Part shown: one piece after another, positions 53,635 through 61,789 of the stretch | Position numbering within the stretch: the stretch's first letter is position 1 | Layout: each line of letters opens with the position of its first letter | The notes under the pieces: model-generated | The model's database searches: none | Seen by the model: the letters and a program-made list of their open reading frames with translations, nothing else | Told to the model about the DNA's origin: nothing | Origin: Bacteroidota bacterium | GTDB lineage: Bacteria; Bacteroidota; Bacteroidia; B-17B0; Aurantibacillaceae | Direction: 5' to 3' | Assembly: GCA_013297775.1 (NCBI GenBank) | Contig: JAAFIL010000021.1 | Coordinates: 1-61,789 of the forward strand | Length of the DNA stretch: 61,789 nucleotides | Made by a program: the position numbers and the translations under genes

Positions 53635-55819
53635 TGCTAACAAATGTAATATCGTCTGTTTGCTCTTGTTTAGTTTTAAAGGCCATTAAACGCTCGGTAA
53701 TGGCTTTTCTTTGCTCGTGTAAAGATAGGGGCAAGGTTTCAATAATCCATTCTTTAACCGTTTTAATTTTTAATTTTTTACCATCTTGTCCACCAAACTG
53801 ATCGGGCAAACCATCGCTTAACATAAAAATACGATTTCCACTTTGTAAATCTAAATGGTGGGTAGTAAAATCAACTTGTTTTTCAGAAATACCAATGGGT
53901 TGCCGCTCTCCTTTTAATTCTATCAATTGCTTGTGTTGCCAAATATAAACCGACAAATTCGCACCTGCAAAACGCAAATGTTGGGCATCGAAATAAATTA
54001 AAGCCATGTCCATACCATCGCGTTTATCGGGTTCGTTGCTGTTGGCATTTAAACTGGCAATAATGCCTTTACGCAATTCGTGTAATACTAAATGAGGTTC
54101 GCTTAATTGCTTTTCATTAACCAAAGTATCTAATTGATTGATGCCAATAATACTCATAAACGCACCCGGCACACCATGCCCTGTGCAATCGGCTAAAGCA
54201 AAAACATGTTGGTTATTTTGTTTTGCATACCAATAAAAATCGCCACTTACAATATCGCGAGGTTGAAAAAAAATACTTATTGGGGCATATTGCGCTTGCA
54301 ATTTTTGCGGTGTGGGTATCAACGACGATTGAATGCGGTGTGCGTAAGTAATGCTATCCGTAATATCTTTATGTTTTGCTTCGATGATGTGTTTTTGTTT
54401 TTCTACTTCTTTTTTTTGTAAAGAAATAATTTGATTACTTTTTTTAATTCGGGTGAGGGCTTTAAATAAGAAGAACGAAAAAATAAGTACAATCCCTAAA
54501 ATGAGTAAAACACCATAGATGATAAAATTTTGTTTACGTTTTTCTGATTTGGTTTTTTCTTCGCGAACGGCCTGTTGGGCTTTAAACTCAGCTTCTTGCA
54601 CCTTTAACGATTGCTCGTAGTTTTGTTTCATCGAAAGTTTGCGAGCCTCGTCGGTTTGAAGTGTTTTTTCTACATCGTAGAGCAATTCGTACAAGCGTAA
54701 TTTTTTAGTGGCGTAGGATGGATTCTGATCATAGAGTTTAAGTAAACGGTGAATGCCATTTATCAAATCTACTTGGTAAACATCCATTTCTTGGAATAAT
54801 TGAACCGATTGCTCTGCGGCTTCTATGCTGCGTTTCTCGTCTTTGATGTATGCATAGTAATCCGATAAACGGCTGTAGTAAATGGCTTCGCGACTGGCTC
54901 CTTTAAGTTCGGGTAAGATAGTGGCAATTCTATCTAAATAGACTTTACATAAATCGGGACGGTTATTTTCTAACTGAAAACTCGATAAAGCCAGTAACGA
55001 TTGTACTATGCCTTTTTTATCGCCAATGTCCTCTCTTATTTTTAAAGATTTTAAAACCGAAGCAACACCTGTTTTATCACCCGTTCGGTGCGAGAGTAAT
55101 CCAATGTTATGAAGCAAATGTGCTTTCATGTTTTTATCGCTATTATCATGAAAGCTAATGGCCAAACATTTTTTTAAGTTTAAAAGGGCATTGCTTGTAT
55201 CGCCCACGTATAAATACATTTGAGCCATGTTATTAAGCGGGGCTAAAAACGTCATTTTGTTTTTAACTAATGGATCTAAATCGGTTGCCTTTTTAAAATA
55301 GGTGAAGGCTTTAAGTAAATCGCCTTTATTTTGATAGGTATTGGCAATGTTAGAATAGCAAACAACCATTTCGCGGTAATTATTTAAACGCTCTTGAATG
55401 CTTAGGGCTTGCTTGTAATAGCGCATGGCTTCGTCTAAGTTATCGGCGTAATTAAAATGATAATACCCAATATTATTTAAAGCCAAGGCTTCTTGTCGCA
55501 TGAGCTCTTTCAGGAAAGCCCCGTCTGTGTATTTTTTTTGCAAAGGGAGGATGCGATCTAAAGCCAATTGATTGTAACGAACCCATATTTTTTCATCAAA
55601 AATAGTTTCAACCAAACTGTTTAATAATGCAATTTGGCCCGTATCGGTTTTGCTAAGGTGGTATTTGGTAAGCAAGCTATCCATGGCTTGTTTATCATTT
55701 TTATGAATTGCTTTTGGATTTAGCGAATCCAATAAATAAAATTTTTTATCTAGAAACTGCGAAAATACAGGTAACTCGAAACAAGAGAGAAAGAGTAGTA
55801 TTAAAAGTTTATTCTTCAA
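53624..55819 (-). CDS. TPR sensor with membrane helix and SpoIIE/PP2C-type phosphatase domain
   Basis: 731 residues. Signal peptide (to FSQ), six or so tetratricopeptide repeats (about 100-390), a membrane helix (about 435-455), a coiled coil (about 460-495) and a cytoplasmic SpoIIE-type Ser/Thr phosphatase (about 510-731). The metal-binding motifs ALADCTGHGVPGAFMS, ANLSVY and LSDGLPDQFGG are present. Such proteins sense through the periplasmic TPRs and dephosphorylate anti-anti-sigma-like partners. The start is TTG, forced by frame, inside the sigma-54 activator gene (11-nt overlap TTGAAGAATAA). No STAS partner is encoded nearby. Confidence 0.85.
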   Translation of the reverse strand: MKNKLLILLFLSCFELPVFSQFLDKKFYLLDSLNPKAIHKNDKQAMDSLLTKYHLSKTDTGQIALLNSLVETIFDEKIWVRYNQLALDRILPLQKKYTDGAFLKELMRQEALALNNIGYYHFNYADNLDEAMRYYKQALSIQERLNNYREMVVCYSNIANTYQNKGDLLKAFTYFKKATDLDPLVKNKMTFLAPLNNMAQMYLYVGDTSNALLNLKKCLAISFHDNSDKNMKAHLLHNIGLLSHRTGDKTGVASVLKSLKIREDIGDKKGIVQSLLALSSFQLENNRPDLCKVYLDRIATILPELKGASREAIYYSRLSDYYAYIKDEKRSIEAAEQSVQLFQEMDVYQVDLINGIHRLLKLYDQNPSYATKKLRLYELLYDVEKTLQTDEARKLSMKQNYEQSLKVQEAEFKAQQAVREEKTKSEKRKQNFIIYGVLLILGIVLIFSFFLFKALTRIKKSNQIISLQKKEVEKQKHIIEAKHKDITDSITYAHRIQSSLIPTPQKLQAQYAPISIFFQPRDIVSGDFYWYAKQNNQHVFALADCTGHGVPGAFMSIIGINQLDTLVNEKQLSEPHLVLHELRKGIIASLNANSNEPDKRDGMDMALIYFDAQHLRFAGANLSVYIWQHKQLIELKGERQPIGISEKQVDFTTHHLDLQSGNRIFMLSDGLPDQFGGQDGKKLKIKTVKEWIIETLPLSLHEQRKAITERLMAFKTKQEQTDDITFVSIEV

Positions 55820-57041
55820 TATGGTATTCGTTTATTTTTCGATAAAGCGTTCGTTCACTAATGCCTAATTCTTGTGCGGCGTATTTACGTTTGCCCTTGT
55901 GTTTTTTTAAGGCTTTTTTTATCATATCAATTTCTTTATCTTGTAAAGAGAGGGTTTCTTCTACTTCAATGGTTTGTGGCAAACTGCTTGCATTATTAAG
56001 GTTTGCAGCGTGTATGGTGAGTCCATTGCCTATATCTACTACTTCGTTAGTAGGATTAAAAATAGTGCTTCTAATGCCCATTTCGTTGGCGGGTGATGGA
56101 TTTATTTTTCCGCCTGCCATCACAATATCTCGAACTATTTTTTTAACATCGTCTAATTCTTTTTTCATGTCTAAGAGGGCTTTGTATAAAATATCACGTT
56201 CGTTGGCATCCATGGCAGTGCCGCCATTAAAGGCACTCACGCTAGGTACATTGCCTGCATTAAATTGCGGCAGGTATTTTAAAAGGGTATCGGCATTTAG
56301 TTCGCGGTTTTTTTCAATGATGGAAATTTGTTCAGCAATATTTTTTAGTTGTCGAATGTTGCCTGGCCAAAAATAGTTTTCTAATATTTGAGTGGCTTGC
56401 GCTTCGAGTTTTACAACGGGCATGCGGTATTTAGCCGAAAAGTCGTTGGCAAATTTTCGGAAGAGTAGATGAATGTCTTCGCGTCTTTCGCGTAAGGGTG
56501 GCAAATGAATAGGAACGGTGCTTAAACGGTAATATAAATCTATTCTAAATTTTTCTTTTTGGAGGGCAATTTCAAAATTGAGATTGGTAGCGGCAATCAC
56601 CCGAACATCGGTTTTTTGTACTTTACTGCTTCCTACTTTAATGTACTCGCCGGTTTCGAGTACGCGCAATAGACGGGCTTGGGTAGAGAGCGGTAACTCG
56701 CCGACTTCATCTAAAAAAATGGTGCCGCCATTGGCCACTTCAAAATAACCTTTTCGGGTTTCGATAGCACCTGTAAAGGCTCCTTTTTCGTGTCCAAAAA
56801 GTTCGCTGTCTATGGTTCCTTCGGGTATAGCACCGCAGTTAACGGCAATGTATGGGCCATGTTTGCGGGCGCTATTTTGATGAATAATTTGTGGAAAAAC
56901 TTCTTTACCTGTTCCGCTTTCGCCGTTAATTAAAACATTGAGGTCGGTTGGCGCAACTTGTCGGGCCACATCCACAGCACGGTCTAATAATGGAGTATTG
57001 CCAATGATGCCGTATTTTTGTTTGGTTTCCTGTATGTTCAT
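55809..57041 (-). CDS. Sigma-54-dependent activator without receiver domain
   Basis: 410 residues. The AAA+ domain begins almost at the N-terminus: Walker A GESGTGKE (40-47), the sigma-54-contacting GAFTGA (87-92), Walker B GGTIFLDEVGELP, and the arginine region of PLRERREDI. A linker leads to a Fis-type HTH (about 380-408, KYAAQELGISERTLYRKI). With no input domain it resembles PspF and must be controlled by another protein; the phosphatase encoded next to it is one candidate. It is preceded by miaB (39 bp), the order usual in Bacteroidota. Confidence 0.92.
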   Translation of the reverse strand: MNIQETKQKYGIIGNTPLLDRAVDVARQVAPTDLNVLINGESGTGKEVFPQIIHQNSARKHGPYIAVNCGAIPEGTIDSELFGHEKGAFTGAIETRKGYFEVANGGTIFLDEVGELPLSTQARLLRVLETGEYIKVGSSKVQKTDVRVIAATNLNFEIALQKEKFRIDLYYRLSTVPIHLPPLRERREDIHLLFRKFANDFSAKYRMPVVKLEAQATQILENYFWPGNIRQLKNIAEQISIIEKNRELNADTLLKYLPQFNAGNVPSVSAFNGGTAMDANERDILYKALLDMKKELDDVKKIVRDIVMAGGKINPSPANEMGIRSTIFNPTNEVVDIGNGLTIHAANLNNASSLPQTIEVEETLSLQDKEIDMIKKALKKHKGKRKYAAQELGISERTLYRKINEYHIEE

Positions 57042-57080
57042 TCGATACAGTTCGGTATTAAAAATGATTAAATCTGTTTA

Positions 57081-58511
57081 TTAAATGGCGTTGCCAATGA
57101 GTGTGGTGCTGGTGCAAGATTCTACGCGTACGTTTACATAATCGCCTTTTTTAAAATATGCCTTCGGAAATACAACAACTGTGTTTTGCGAATTACGTCC
57201 CATCAACATGTCTTCACTTTTTTTCGAGGGACCTTCTACTAACACACGGTGAACTTTGCCCACAGCGGCTTTTGTTCGGAGGGCACTATTTTTTTGTTGT
57301 AGATTAACAACCTCGGTTAATCGGCGTTTTTTTACATCTTCTGCAATATCGTCTTTATACTTACGCTCGGCCAATGTTTTGGGGCGTTCGCTGTACATAA
57401 ACATAAATGCAAAATCGTATTGTACGAGTTCCATGAGTGATAAGGTGTCTTGGTGTTCTTCTTCCGTTTCGGAGCAAAAGCCAGTAATAATATCGGTGCT
57501 AATACCGCAATCGGGTATAATGGTTCGAATAGCAGCCATGCGTTCTAAATACCATTGGCGACTGTATCCACGGTTCATTAGTTCTAATACACGGGTGTTA
57601 CCACTTTGAACGGGTAGGTGAATATAGTTACAAATGTTTTCGTATTTAGCCATGGTGTGCAATACCTCATCGGTCATGTCTTTAGGATGCGAGGTTGAGA
57701 AACGCACGCGCAAATCGGGATGTACTAAAGCCACTTTTTCGAGTAATTGTGCAAAATTGATGGCGTTTGCTTTTTGTTCATCACTTAACACTTCTTTTTT
57801 TAGGCCACCACCGCTCCATAAATAACTATCTACATTTTGACCCAGAAGTGTTACTTCGCGGTAACCTTGTTCAAATAAATCATGGGCTTCTTTTACAATG
57901 GTTTCGGGGTCGCGGCTGCGTTCGCGCCCGCGGGTAAAAGGCACTACGCAAAAACTACACATGTTATCGCAGCCGCGCGTAATGCTAATAAATGCAGTTA
58001 CGCCGTTTCCACCTAAACGAACGGGTGTTAAGTCGGCATACGTTTCTTCTTTGCTTAAAATAACGTTTATGGCCTTTCGACCATCTTCGGCTTCTTCAAT
58101 TAAATTCGGTAAATCGCGGTAAGCATCGGGGCCAACCACTATATCAACTAGTTTTTCTTGTTCTAAAAATTGGGCTTTTAAACGCTCGGCCATACAGCCT
58201 AAAACGCCAACCACGGCTTTCGGATTTTTTTGTTTCACCCGTTTAAAATCGTTTAAGCGATTTCGAACTTTTTGTTCGGCATTTTCGCGAATGGCGCAAG
58301 TGTTTACAAAAATAACATCGGCTTCTTCATAATTTTGAGTAGTGGTAAAGCCTTTATTGATTAGGATGGAAGCGACAATTTCGCTATCGCTAAAGTTCAT
58401 TTGGCAACCATAACTTTCTAAAAATAATTTTTTACCAGTTGTGGGTTCGGTAGCAAGATGTAGAGCTTCACCTTGTTTCGATTCGTCTATAATTTTATTG
58501 AGTGATTCCAT
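57081..58511 (-). CDS. miaB: tRNA-2-methylthio-N6-dimethylallyladenosine synthase MiaB
   Basis: 476 residues: an N-terminal methylthiotransferase domain with cysteines 36, 72 and 106 for the auxiliary cluster, the radical SAM motif CDNMCSFC (Cys181, 185, 188) after FISITRG, and a C-terminal TRAM domain. It adds the 2-methylthio group to i6A37 of t[13 protein letters not shown] is typical of MiaB rather than RimO. It is the first gene of the operon that ends at secG. Confidence 0.95.
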   Translation of the reverse strand: MESLNKIIDESKQGEALHLATEPTTGKKLFLESYGCQMNFSDSEIVASILINKGFTTTQNYEEADVIFVNTCAIRENAEQKVRNRLNDFKRVKQKNPKAVVGVLGCMAERLKAQFLEQEKLVDIVVGPDAYRDLPNLIEEAEDGRKAINVILSKEETYADLTPVRLGGNGVTAFISITRGCDNMCSFCVVPFTRGRERSRDPETIVKEAHDLFEQGYREVTLLGQNVDSYLWSGGGLKKEVLSDEQKANAINFAQLLEKVALVHPDLRVRFSTSHPKDMTDEVLHTMAKYENICNYIHLPVQSGNTRVLELMNRGYSRQWYLERMAAIRTIIPDCGISTDIITGFCSETEEEHQDTLSLMELVQYDFAFMFMYSERPKTLAERKYKDDIAEDVKKRRLTEVVNLQQKNSALRTKAAVGKVHRVLVEGPSKKSEDMLMGRNSQNTVVVFPKAYFKKGDYVNVRVESCTSTTLIGNAI

Positions 58512-58522
58512 TTCGAGGGACG

Positions 58523-58530
58523 CAAAGATA
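58523..58530 (-). promoter_or_regulatory. -7 box of the miaB-secG operon
   Basis: On the minus strand TATCTTTG is a perfect TAnnTTTG box, 11 bases before the miaB ATG. The terminator at 51635 closes the same transcript. Confidence 0.55.
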
Positions 58531-58611
58531 TTAAAAAATGTGTCATTTTGGCAGAATTTGAGAATTTTTAAGAAAGATTTATCTAATTTTTAAGGGGATT
58601 AAACTTATTTA

Positions 58612-58644
58612 TTTGGAAATTACCCTTTTATTTATTTTCCTTTG
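58612..58644 (+). promoter_or_regulatory. Promoter of topA
   Basis: TTTG at 58612-58615, 21 bases, TTCCTTTG at 58637-58644 (one mismatch to TAnnTTTG), 28 bases before ATG 58673. Confidence 0.5.
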
Positions 58645-58672
58645 CGGAAATTTTAGCGGAACGTATATTAAG

Positions 58673-61153
58673 ATGAGTAAGAATTTAGTTATAGTGGAGT
58701 CACCTGCAAAAGCCAAAACCATTGAAGGGTTTTTAGGAAAAGATTTTACAGTGAAGTCGAGTTTTGGGCATGTGCGCGATCTTGTCAAAAAAGGTTACGG
58801 TATAGATGTAGAAAATAATTTTAATCCCACTTACGAGGTTCAACCCGATAAGGAAAAGATTATCGCCGAGTTAAAACGCCTCAGTAAAATAGCCGAAACG
58901 GTTTGGTTAGCCTCCGATGAGGATAGAGAAGGAGAGGCCATTAGTTGGCATTTATTTGAAACGTTGCAATTGGATAAGAAAAACACCAAGCGCATTGTTT
59001 TTCACGAAATTACCAAACCTGCTATTCAAAAAGCGATTGCTAATCCAAGAGACATAGATATTAATTTGGTAAATGCGCAACAAGCACGCCGAGTGTTAGA
59101 CCGTTTAGTAGGTTTCGAGTTATCGCCAATTTTATGGCGCAAAGTAAGACCAAGTTTATCTGCGGGTCGCGTTCAATCGGTGGCAGTGCGTTTAATTGTA
59201 GAGCGCGAGCGCGAGGTTCAAGCGTTTGTTTCTACCTCGGCGTATAAAGTATCGGCGTTGTTTATAGTAGGAAAATCGGGTTTAAAAGCAGAATTAAACG
59301 AGCGTTTTAAAACGGAAGCCGAGGCCAATACTTTTTTAGAAAAGTGTAAAGCGGCCCTTTATACCATTACCAGTTTAGAAACTAAACCGGCCAAGCGAAC
59401 GCCTGCGGCACCGTTTACGACATCAACCTTGCAGCAAGAGGCCGCCCGTAAATTAGGTTTTAGTGTGGCGCAAACTATGATGGTGGCGCAACGTTTATAC
59501 GAGGCGGGTAAAATAACCTACATGCGTACCGACTCAGTGAATTTGTCGGAGACTGCATTAAATCAGGCTAAAGAAGCCATTACTACCAATTACGGTACCA
59601 ATTATCATTTTCCACGGCAGTATAAAAATAAAAGTAAGGGCGCTCAAGAAGCGCACGAAGCCATTAGACCCACCTACATTCAAAACCAAGCCGTTGAAGG
59701 CGAACGTAACGAACAACGTTTGTATGAATTAATTTGGAAGCGAACCATTGCTAGCCAAATGGCTGATGCCGAGTTAGAAAAAACAACGGCTAAAATTGCG
59801 ATAAATACTACTTCGGAGTTGTTTGTGGCGCAAGGCGAAGTATTAAAATTTGATGGGTTTTTAAAGGTTTATTTAGAAGGAACGGACGATGAAGATGAAA
59901 CTGAAAATAGTTCAATGTTGCCACCGCTGCAACAAGGAGAAACCCTTCAATTGCAAGAAATTAACGCCGTAGAGCGTTTTACGCATCACCCACCACGCTA
60001 CACTGAAGCGAGTTTGGTAAAAAAATTGGAAGAGTTAGGCATTGGTCGCCCTTCTACTTATGCCCCTACTATTTCTACCGTTCAGAAAAGAAATTATGTA
60101 GAAAAAACGGATAAAGAAGGCGTACCAAGGGCTTATAAAGCCTTGTTGCTAAAAGGAGGGAAAATTACGACAGAAGCAAAAAGTGAAAATACTGGAGCTG
60201 AAAAGGCCAAACTATTTCCGACGGATATAGGTATGGTGGTTAATGATTTTTTAATTCAGTATTTCCCCGATATTTTAGATTTTCATTTTACGGCTAAAGT
60301 AGAAGAAGAGTTTGATGAGATTGCCGATGGTAAAATGGAATGGACCCAAATGCTAAAGGAATTTTATAAACCTTTTCATAAAACGGTAGAAAAAACGATA
60401 GATCATAGTGAGCGTGCCAGCGGTGAAAAACTGTTAGGAAAAGATCCCTCTTCGGGAAAAAATGTAATTGTGCGCATTGGGCGTTTTGGACCTTTGGCAC
60501 AAATTGGCGAAACTAACGAAGAAACAGGCGAGAAGCCTCAGTTTGCGAGTTTGCGTAAGGATCAGCGTATGGAAACGATAAGTTTAGATGAGGCGTTGTT
60601 ATTGTTTAAAATGCCGCGTATTGTGGGCGAGTTTGAAGACAAGGAAATGAAAGTAGGCATTGGTCGTTTTGGCCCTTACGTGGTTCATAACAGCGTATTT
60701 ACGAGTTTAGGCAAAGAAGATGATCCTTATACGGTTGAGTCGGAACGGTGTGTGGAATTGATTTTGGCCAAGCGCAAGAAGGATGCTGAACGGGTGATTA
60801 AACGTTTTGAAGAAAATGAAGATTTACTAGTATTAAATGGCCGTTGGGGTCCGTTTATTGCATTAGGTAAAGAGAATTACCGAATCCCTAAAACGATGGA
60901 TGCCGCTAAACTCGAATTTTATGACGTTGTTCAAATTATTGGGGGAACTGAAGCCTACGAACAAGCAGTGGCAAATTCTAAACTAAAGGCGGGTAAAAAA
61001 GCACCAGCTAAGAAATTTGGAGCTAAGGGTACTAAATTGGTGGGTTCAACAGGAGCTAAACTAGCTGTAAAAAAAGTAGCTCGCAAAAAAGCTGCCCCTA
61101 AAAAAGCAAGTGCTAAAAAAGTTGTAAAAAAAGTAGCGGCTAAGAAAAAATAA
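58673..61153 (+). CDS. topA: DNA topoisomerase I with basic C-terminal tail
   Basis: 826 residues from ATG 58673; upstream in-frame codons run through the promoter. The Toprim domain (NLVIVESPAKAKTIEGFLG, then ASDEDREGEAIS) and the catalytic tyrosine in ITYMRTDSVN (Tyr283) define a type IA enzyme that relaxes negative supercoils. The C-terminus has zinc-less repeat domains (GRFGPLAQIG, GRFGPYVVH, GRWGPFIALG) and ends in ~50 residues of Lys/Ala-rich, histone H1-like sequence (KKVARKKAAPKKASAKK) that should bind DNA. Such tails occur in several Bacteroidota and Actinobacteria. Confidence 0.95.
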   Translation: MSKNLVIVESPAKAKTIEGFLGKDFTVKSSFGHVRDLVKKGYGIDVENNFNPTYEVQPDKEKIIAELKRLSKIAETVWLASDEDREGEAISWHLFETLQLDKKNTKRIVFHEITKPAIQKAIANPRDIDINLVNAQQARRVLDRLVGFELSPILWRKVRPSLSAGRVQSVAVRLIVEREREVQAFVSTSAYKVSALFIVGKSGLKAELNERFKTEAEANTFLEKCKAALYTITSLETKPAKRTPAAPFTTSTLQQEAARKLGFSVAQTMMVAQRLYEAGKITYMRTDSVNLSETALNQAKEAITTNYGTNYHFPRQYKNKSKGAQEAHEAIRPTYIQNQAVEGERNEQRLYELIWKRTIASQMADAELEKTTAKIAINTTSELFVAQGEVLKFDGFLKVYLEGTDDEDETENSSMLPPLQQGETLQLQEINAVERFTHHPPRYTEASLVKKLEELGIGRPSTYAPTISTVQKRNYVEKTDKEGVPRAYKALLLKGGKITTEAKSENTGAEKAKLFPTDIGMVVNDFLIQYFPDILDFHFTAKVEEEFDEIADGKMEWTQMLKEFYKPFHKTVEKTIDHSERASGEKLLGKDPSSGKNVIVRIGRFGPLAQIGETNEETGEKPQFASLRKDQRMETISLDEALLLFKMPRIVGEFEDKEMKVGIGRFGPYVVHNSVFTSLGKEDDPYTVESERCVELILAKRKKDAERVIKRFEENEDLLVLNGRWGPFIALGKENYRIPKTMDAAKLEFYDVVQIIGGTEAYEQAVANSKLKAGKKAPAKKFGAKGTKLVGSTGAKLAVKKVARKKAAPKKASAKKVVKKVAAKKK

Positions 61154-61175
61154 TTTTTATAATCAACTAAATGTG

Positions 61176-61183
61176 TATATTTG
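61176..61183 (+). promoter_or_regulatory. -7 box of rpsU
   Basis: TATATTTG is a perfect -7 box 35 bases before the ATG. The leader between them is A/T-rich with no GGAGG-like sequence. Confidence 0.55.
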
Positions 61184-61218
61184 CATACCTAAATAATAAA
61201 AAATTAAACTAAAATATA

Positions 61219-61416
61219 ATGCTAATCATTCAAGTTAAAGAAGGCGATACCGTAGAAAAAGCCTTAAAAAAGTATAAGAAAAAGTTTGAAAAAACAGGTG
61301 TCGTAAAGCAATTACGCGAGCGTCAAAAATTTACTAAACCAAGTATTCGTCGTCGCGAAACCGTTATAAAAGCGGTTTACAAGCAAAAATTACAAATCGG
61401 AGCCATCGAAAAATAG
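61219..61416 (+). CDS. rpsU: 30S ribosomal protein S21
   Basis: 65 residues, full length for bS21: MLIIQVKEGDTVEKALKKYK at the N-terminus, then a basic helical part (RERQKFTKPSIRRRETV). bS21 sits near the 3' end of 16S rRNA; in Bacteroidota it takes part in hiding the anti-Shine-Dalgarno sequence. In some flavobacteria rpsU itself carries a strong Shine-Dalgarno site for autoregulation, but none is visible here. It has its own promoter and terminator. Confidence 0.95.
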   Translation: MLIIQVKEGDTVEKALKKYKKKFEKTGVVKQLRERQKFTKPSIRRRETVIKAVYKQKLQIGAIEK

Positions 61417-61440
61417 ATCCCGTTTCCAGCATTATAAATC

Positions 61441-61473
61441 ATCCTATGTTGCATAGCAACATAGGATTTTTTT
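61441..61473 (+). terminator. Terminator of rpsU
   Basis: ATCCTATGTTGC (61441-61452), loop ATA, GCAACATAGGAT (61456-61467): a perfect 12-bp stem followed by six Ts. Confidence 0.93.
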
Positions 61474-61494
61474 ATGGGTAATACTAAGTTTAAA

Positions 61495-61788
61495 CTTAAA
61501 CCGAGATTATGCAATAGGAATCGTAGTGAGAGGCGAAAGCCCAATAAAACAGGTACTTTTTCGACTGAGGCATAGTGCTTCTATGGTGAAGGAGAAAAAG
61601 TGACTGTTTTGAAGGGATTTCGGCTCGTAATAGATTTCTATTGCATAATTCCATCTAACTCATTTTTAAGCGTTTCTTAATTCCTCTTTCCCCCTCGTCC
61701 TTGTTTGAGCGTTAGCGGAAACGAGGACGTGCTAAATGGGCGTTTGTAACGCCAACGCTATCACTTTATCTGCGTTACAAACGCAGTT
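61495..61788. repeat. Right arm of ~300 bp terminal inverted repeat
   Basis: Reverse complement of 1-304, with the differences noted for the left arm. It contains the second 144-bp palindromic element with ATTATGCAATAG ends (61506-61649), the CGTCCT hairpin (61696-61729) and GCGTTACAAACGC near the end. It begins about 20 bp after the rpsU terminator and runs to the last base but one of the window. Nothing is encoded. Confidence 0.9.
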
Positions 61789-61789
61789 C

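Noticed and set aside
1-61789. The whole window as a transposon or genomic island between inverted repeats
   Set aside because: Core genes (frr, topA, rpsU, secG, purL, glmM, fabD) fill it and there is no integrase or transposase; repeat-broken assembly is simpler.

Overview
The window is a stretch of an AT-rich Bacteroidota chromosome. This rests on Bacteroidota-type promoters (TAnnTTTG -7 boxes), the lack of clear Shine-Dalgarno sites, a type IX secretion (gliding-type) C-terminal domain, OstA-like/LptF/LptE envelope genes, DUF3078, DUF2807 and PorT-like proteins, an aminofutalosine (menaquinone) gene, and a miaB-to-secG gene order I know from this phylum. Family and genus cannot be named from the window. 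No rRNA, tRNA, CRISPR array or transposase gene was seen. Both ends of the window are the two arms of one inverted repeat of about 300 bp. They look like copies of a dispersed repeat at which the assembly stopped.

Layout. 0.6-10.7 kb: a flavin reductase, a DMT exporter and a cysteine desulfurase, then a thioredoxin-like protein without cysteines paired with a giant Ig-repeat adhesin, then mqnE, DUF3078, a PorT-like barrel and ubiX. 11.4-12.4 kb: a coiled-coil protein and dut. 12.8-22.5 kb (minus strand): a charged TonB-C-like protein, pssA with a 1503-residue exported protein, and a lipoprotein/beta-barrel pair beside a small XRE regulator. 22.7-31.1 kb: purL, two tandem paralogous lipoproteins, and a minus-strand cluster with a GT2 enzyme, a pRiA4b-ORF3-like protein, frr, a PagL-like acyloxyacyl hydrolase and a DUF2807 lipoprotein. 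31.2-35.3 kb: an lptF-GT2-ostA operon for lipid A/LPS export. 35.5-40.2 kb: one 1561-residue protein with an eCIS-type DUF4157 header and a C-terminal USP-type deubiquitinase domain. 40.4-46.3 kb (minus): glmM, alanine dehydrogenase, a beta-barrel, fabD and a GT-C-like membrane protein. 46.4-46.9 kb: decayed gene remnants. 47.1-51.5 kb (minus): two tandem PiT phosphate transporters and a phosphate-selective porin. 51.6-58.5 kb (minus): an operon miaB, sigma-54 activator, TPR-SpoIIE phosphatase, lptE, TPR protein, secG, with a promoter and terminator visible. 58.6-61.5 kb: topA and rpsU.

How genes fit together. Envelope biogenesis dominates: LptF/OstA/LptE, the PagL-like enzyme, PssA, SecG and many outer-membrane barrels. 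The phosphate block looks like a regulon: all three genes carry 11-bp-phased TTAAC direct repeats upstream, the geometry of Pho boxes. The most striking gene is the 35.5-40.2 kb effector candidate, which joins a delivery-associated domain to an apparently intact eukaryotic-type deubiquitinase and, between them, a region resembling a fold-type-I PLP enzyme. Non-coding DNA holds several classes of long palindromic repeats, a 65-bp tandem repeat, and a minus-strand terminator with no gene in front of it.
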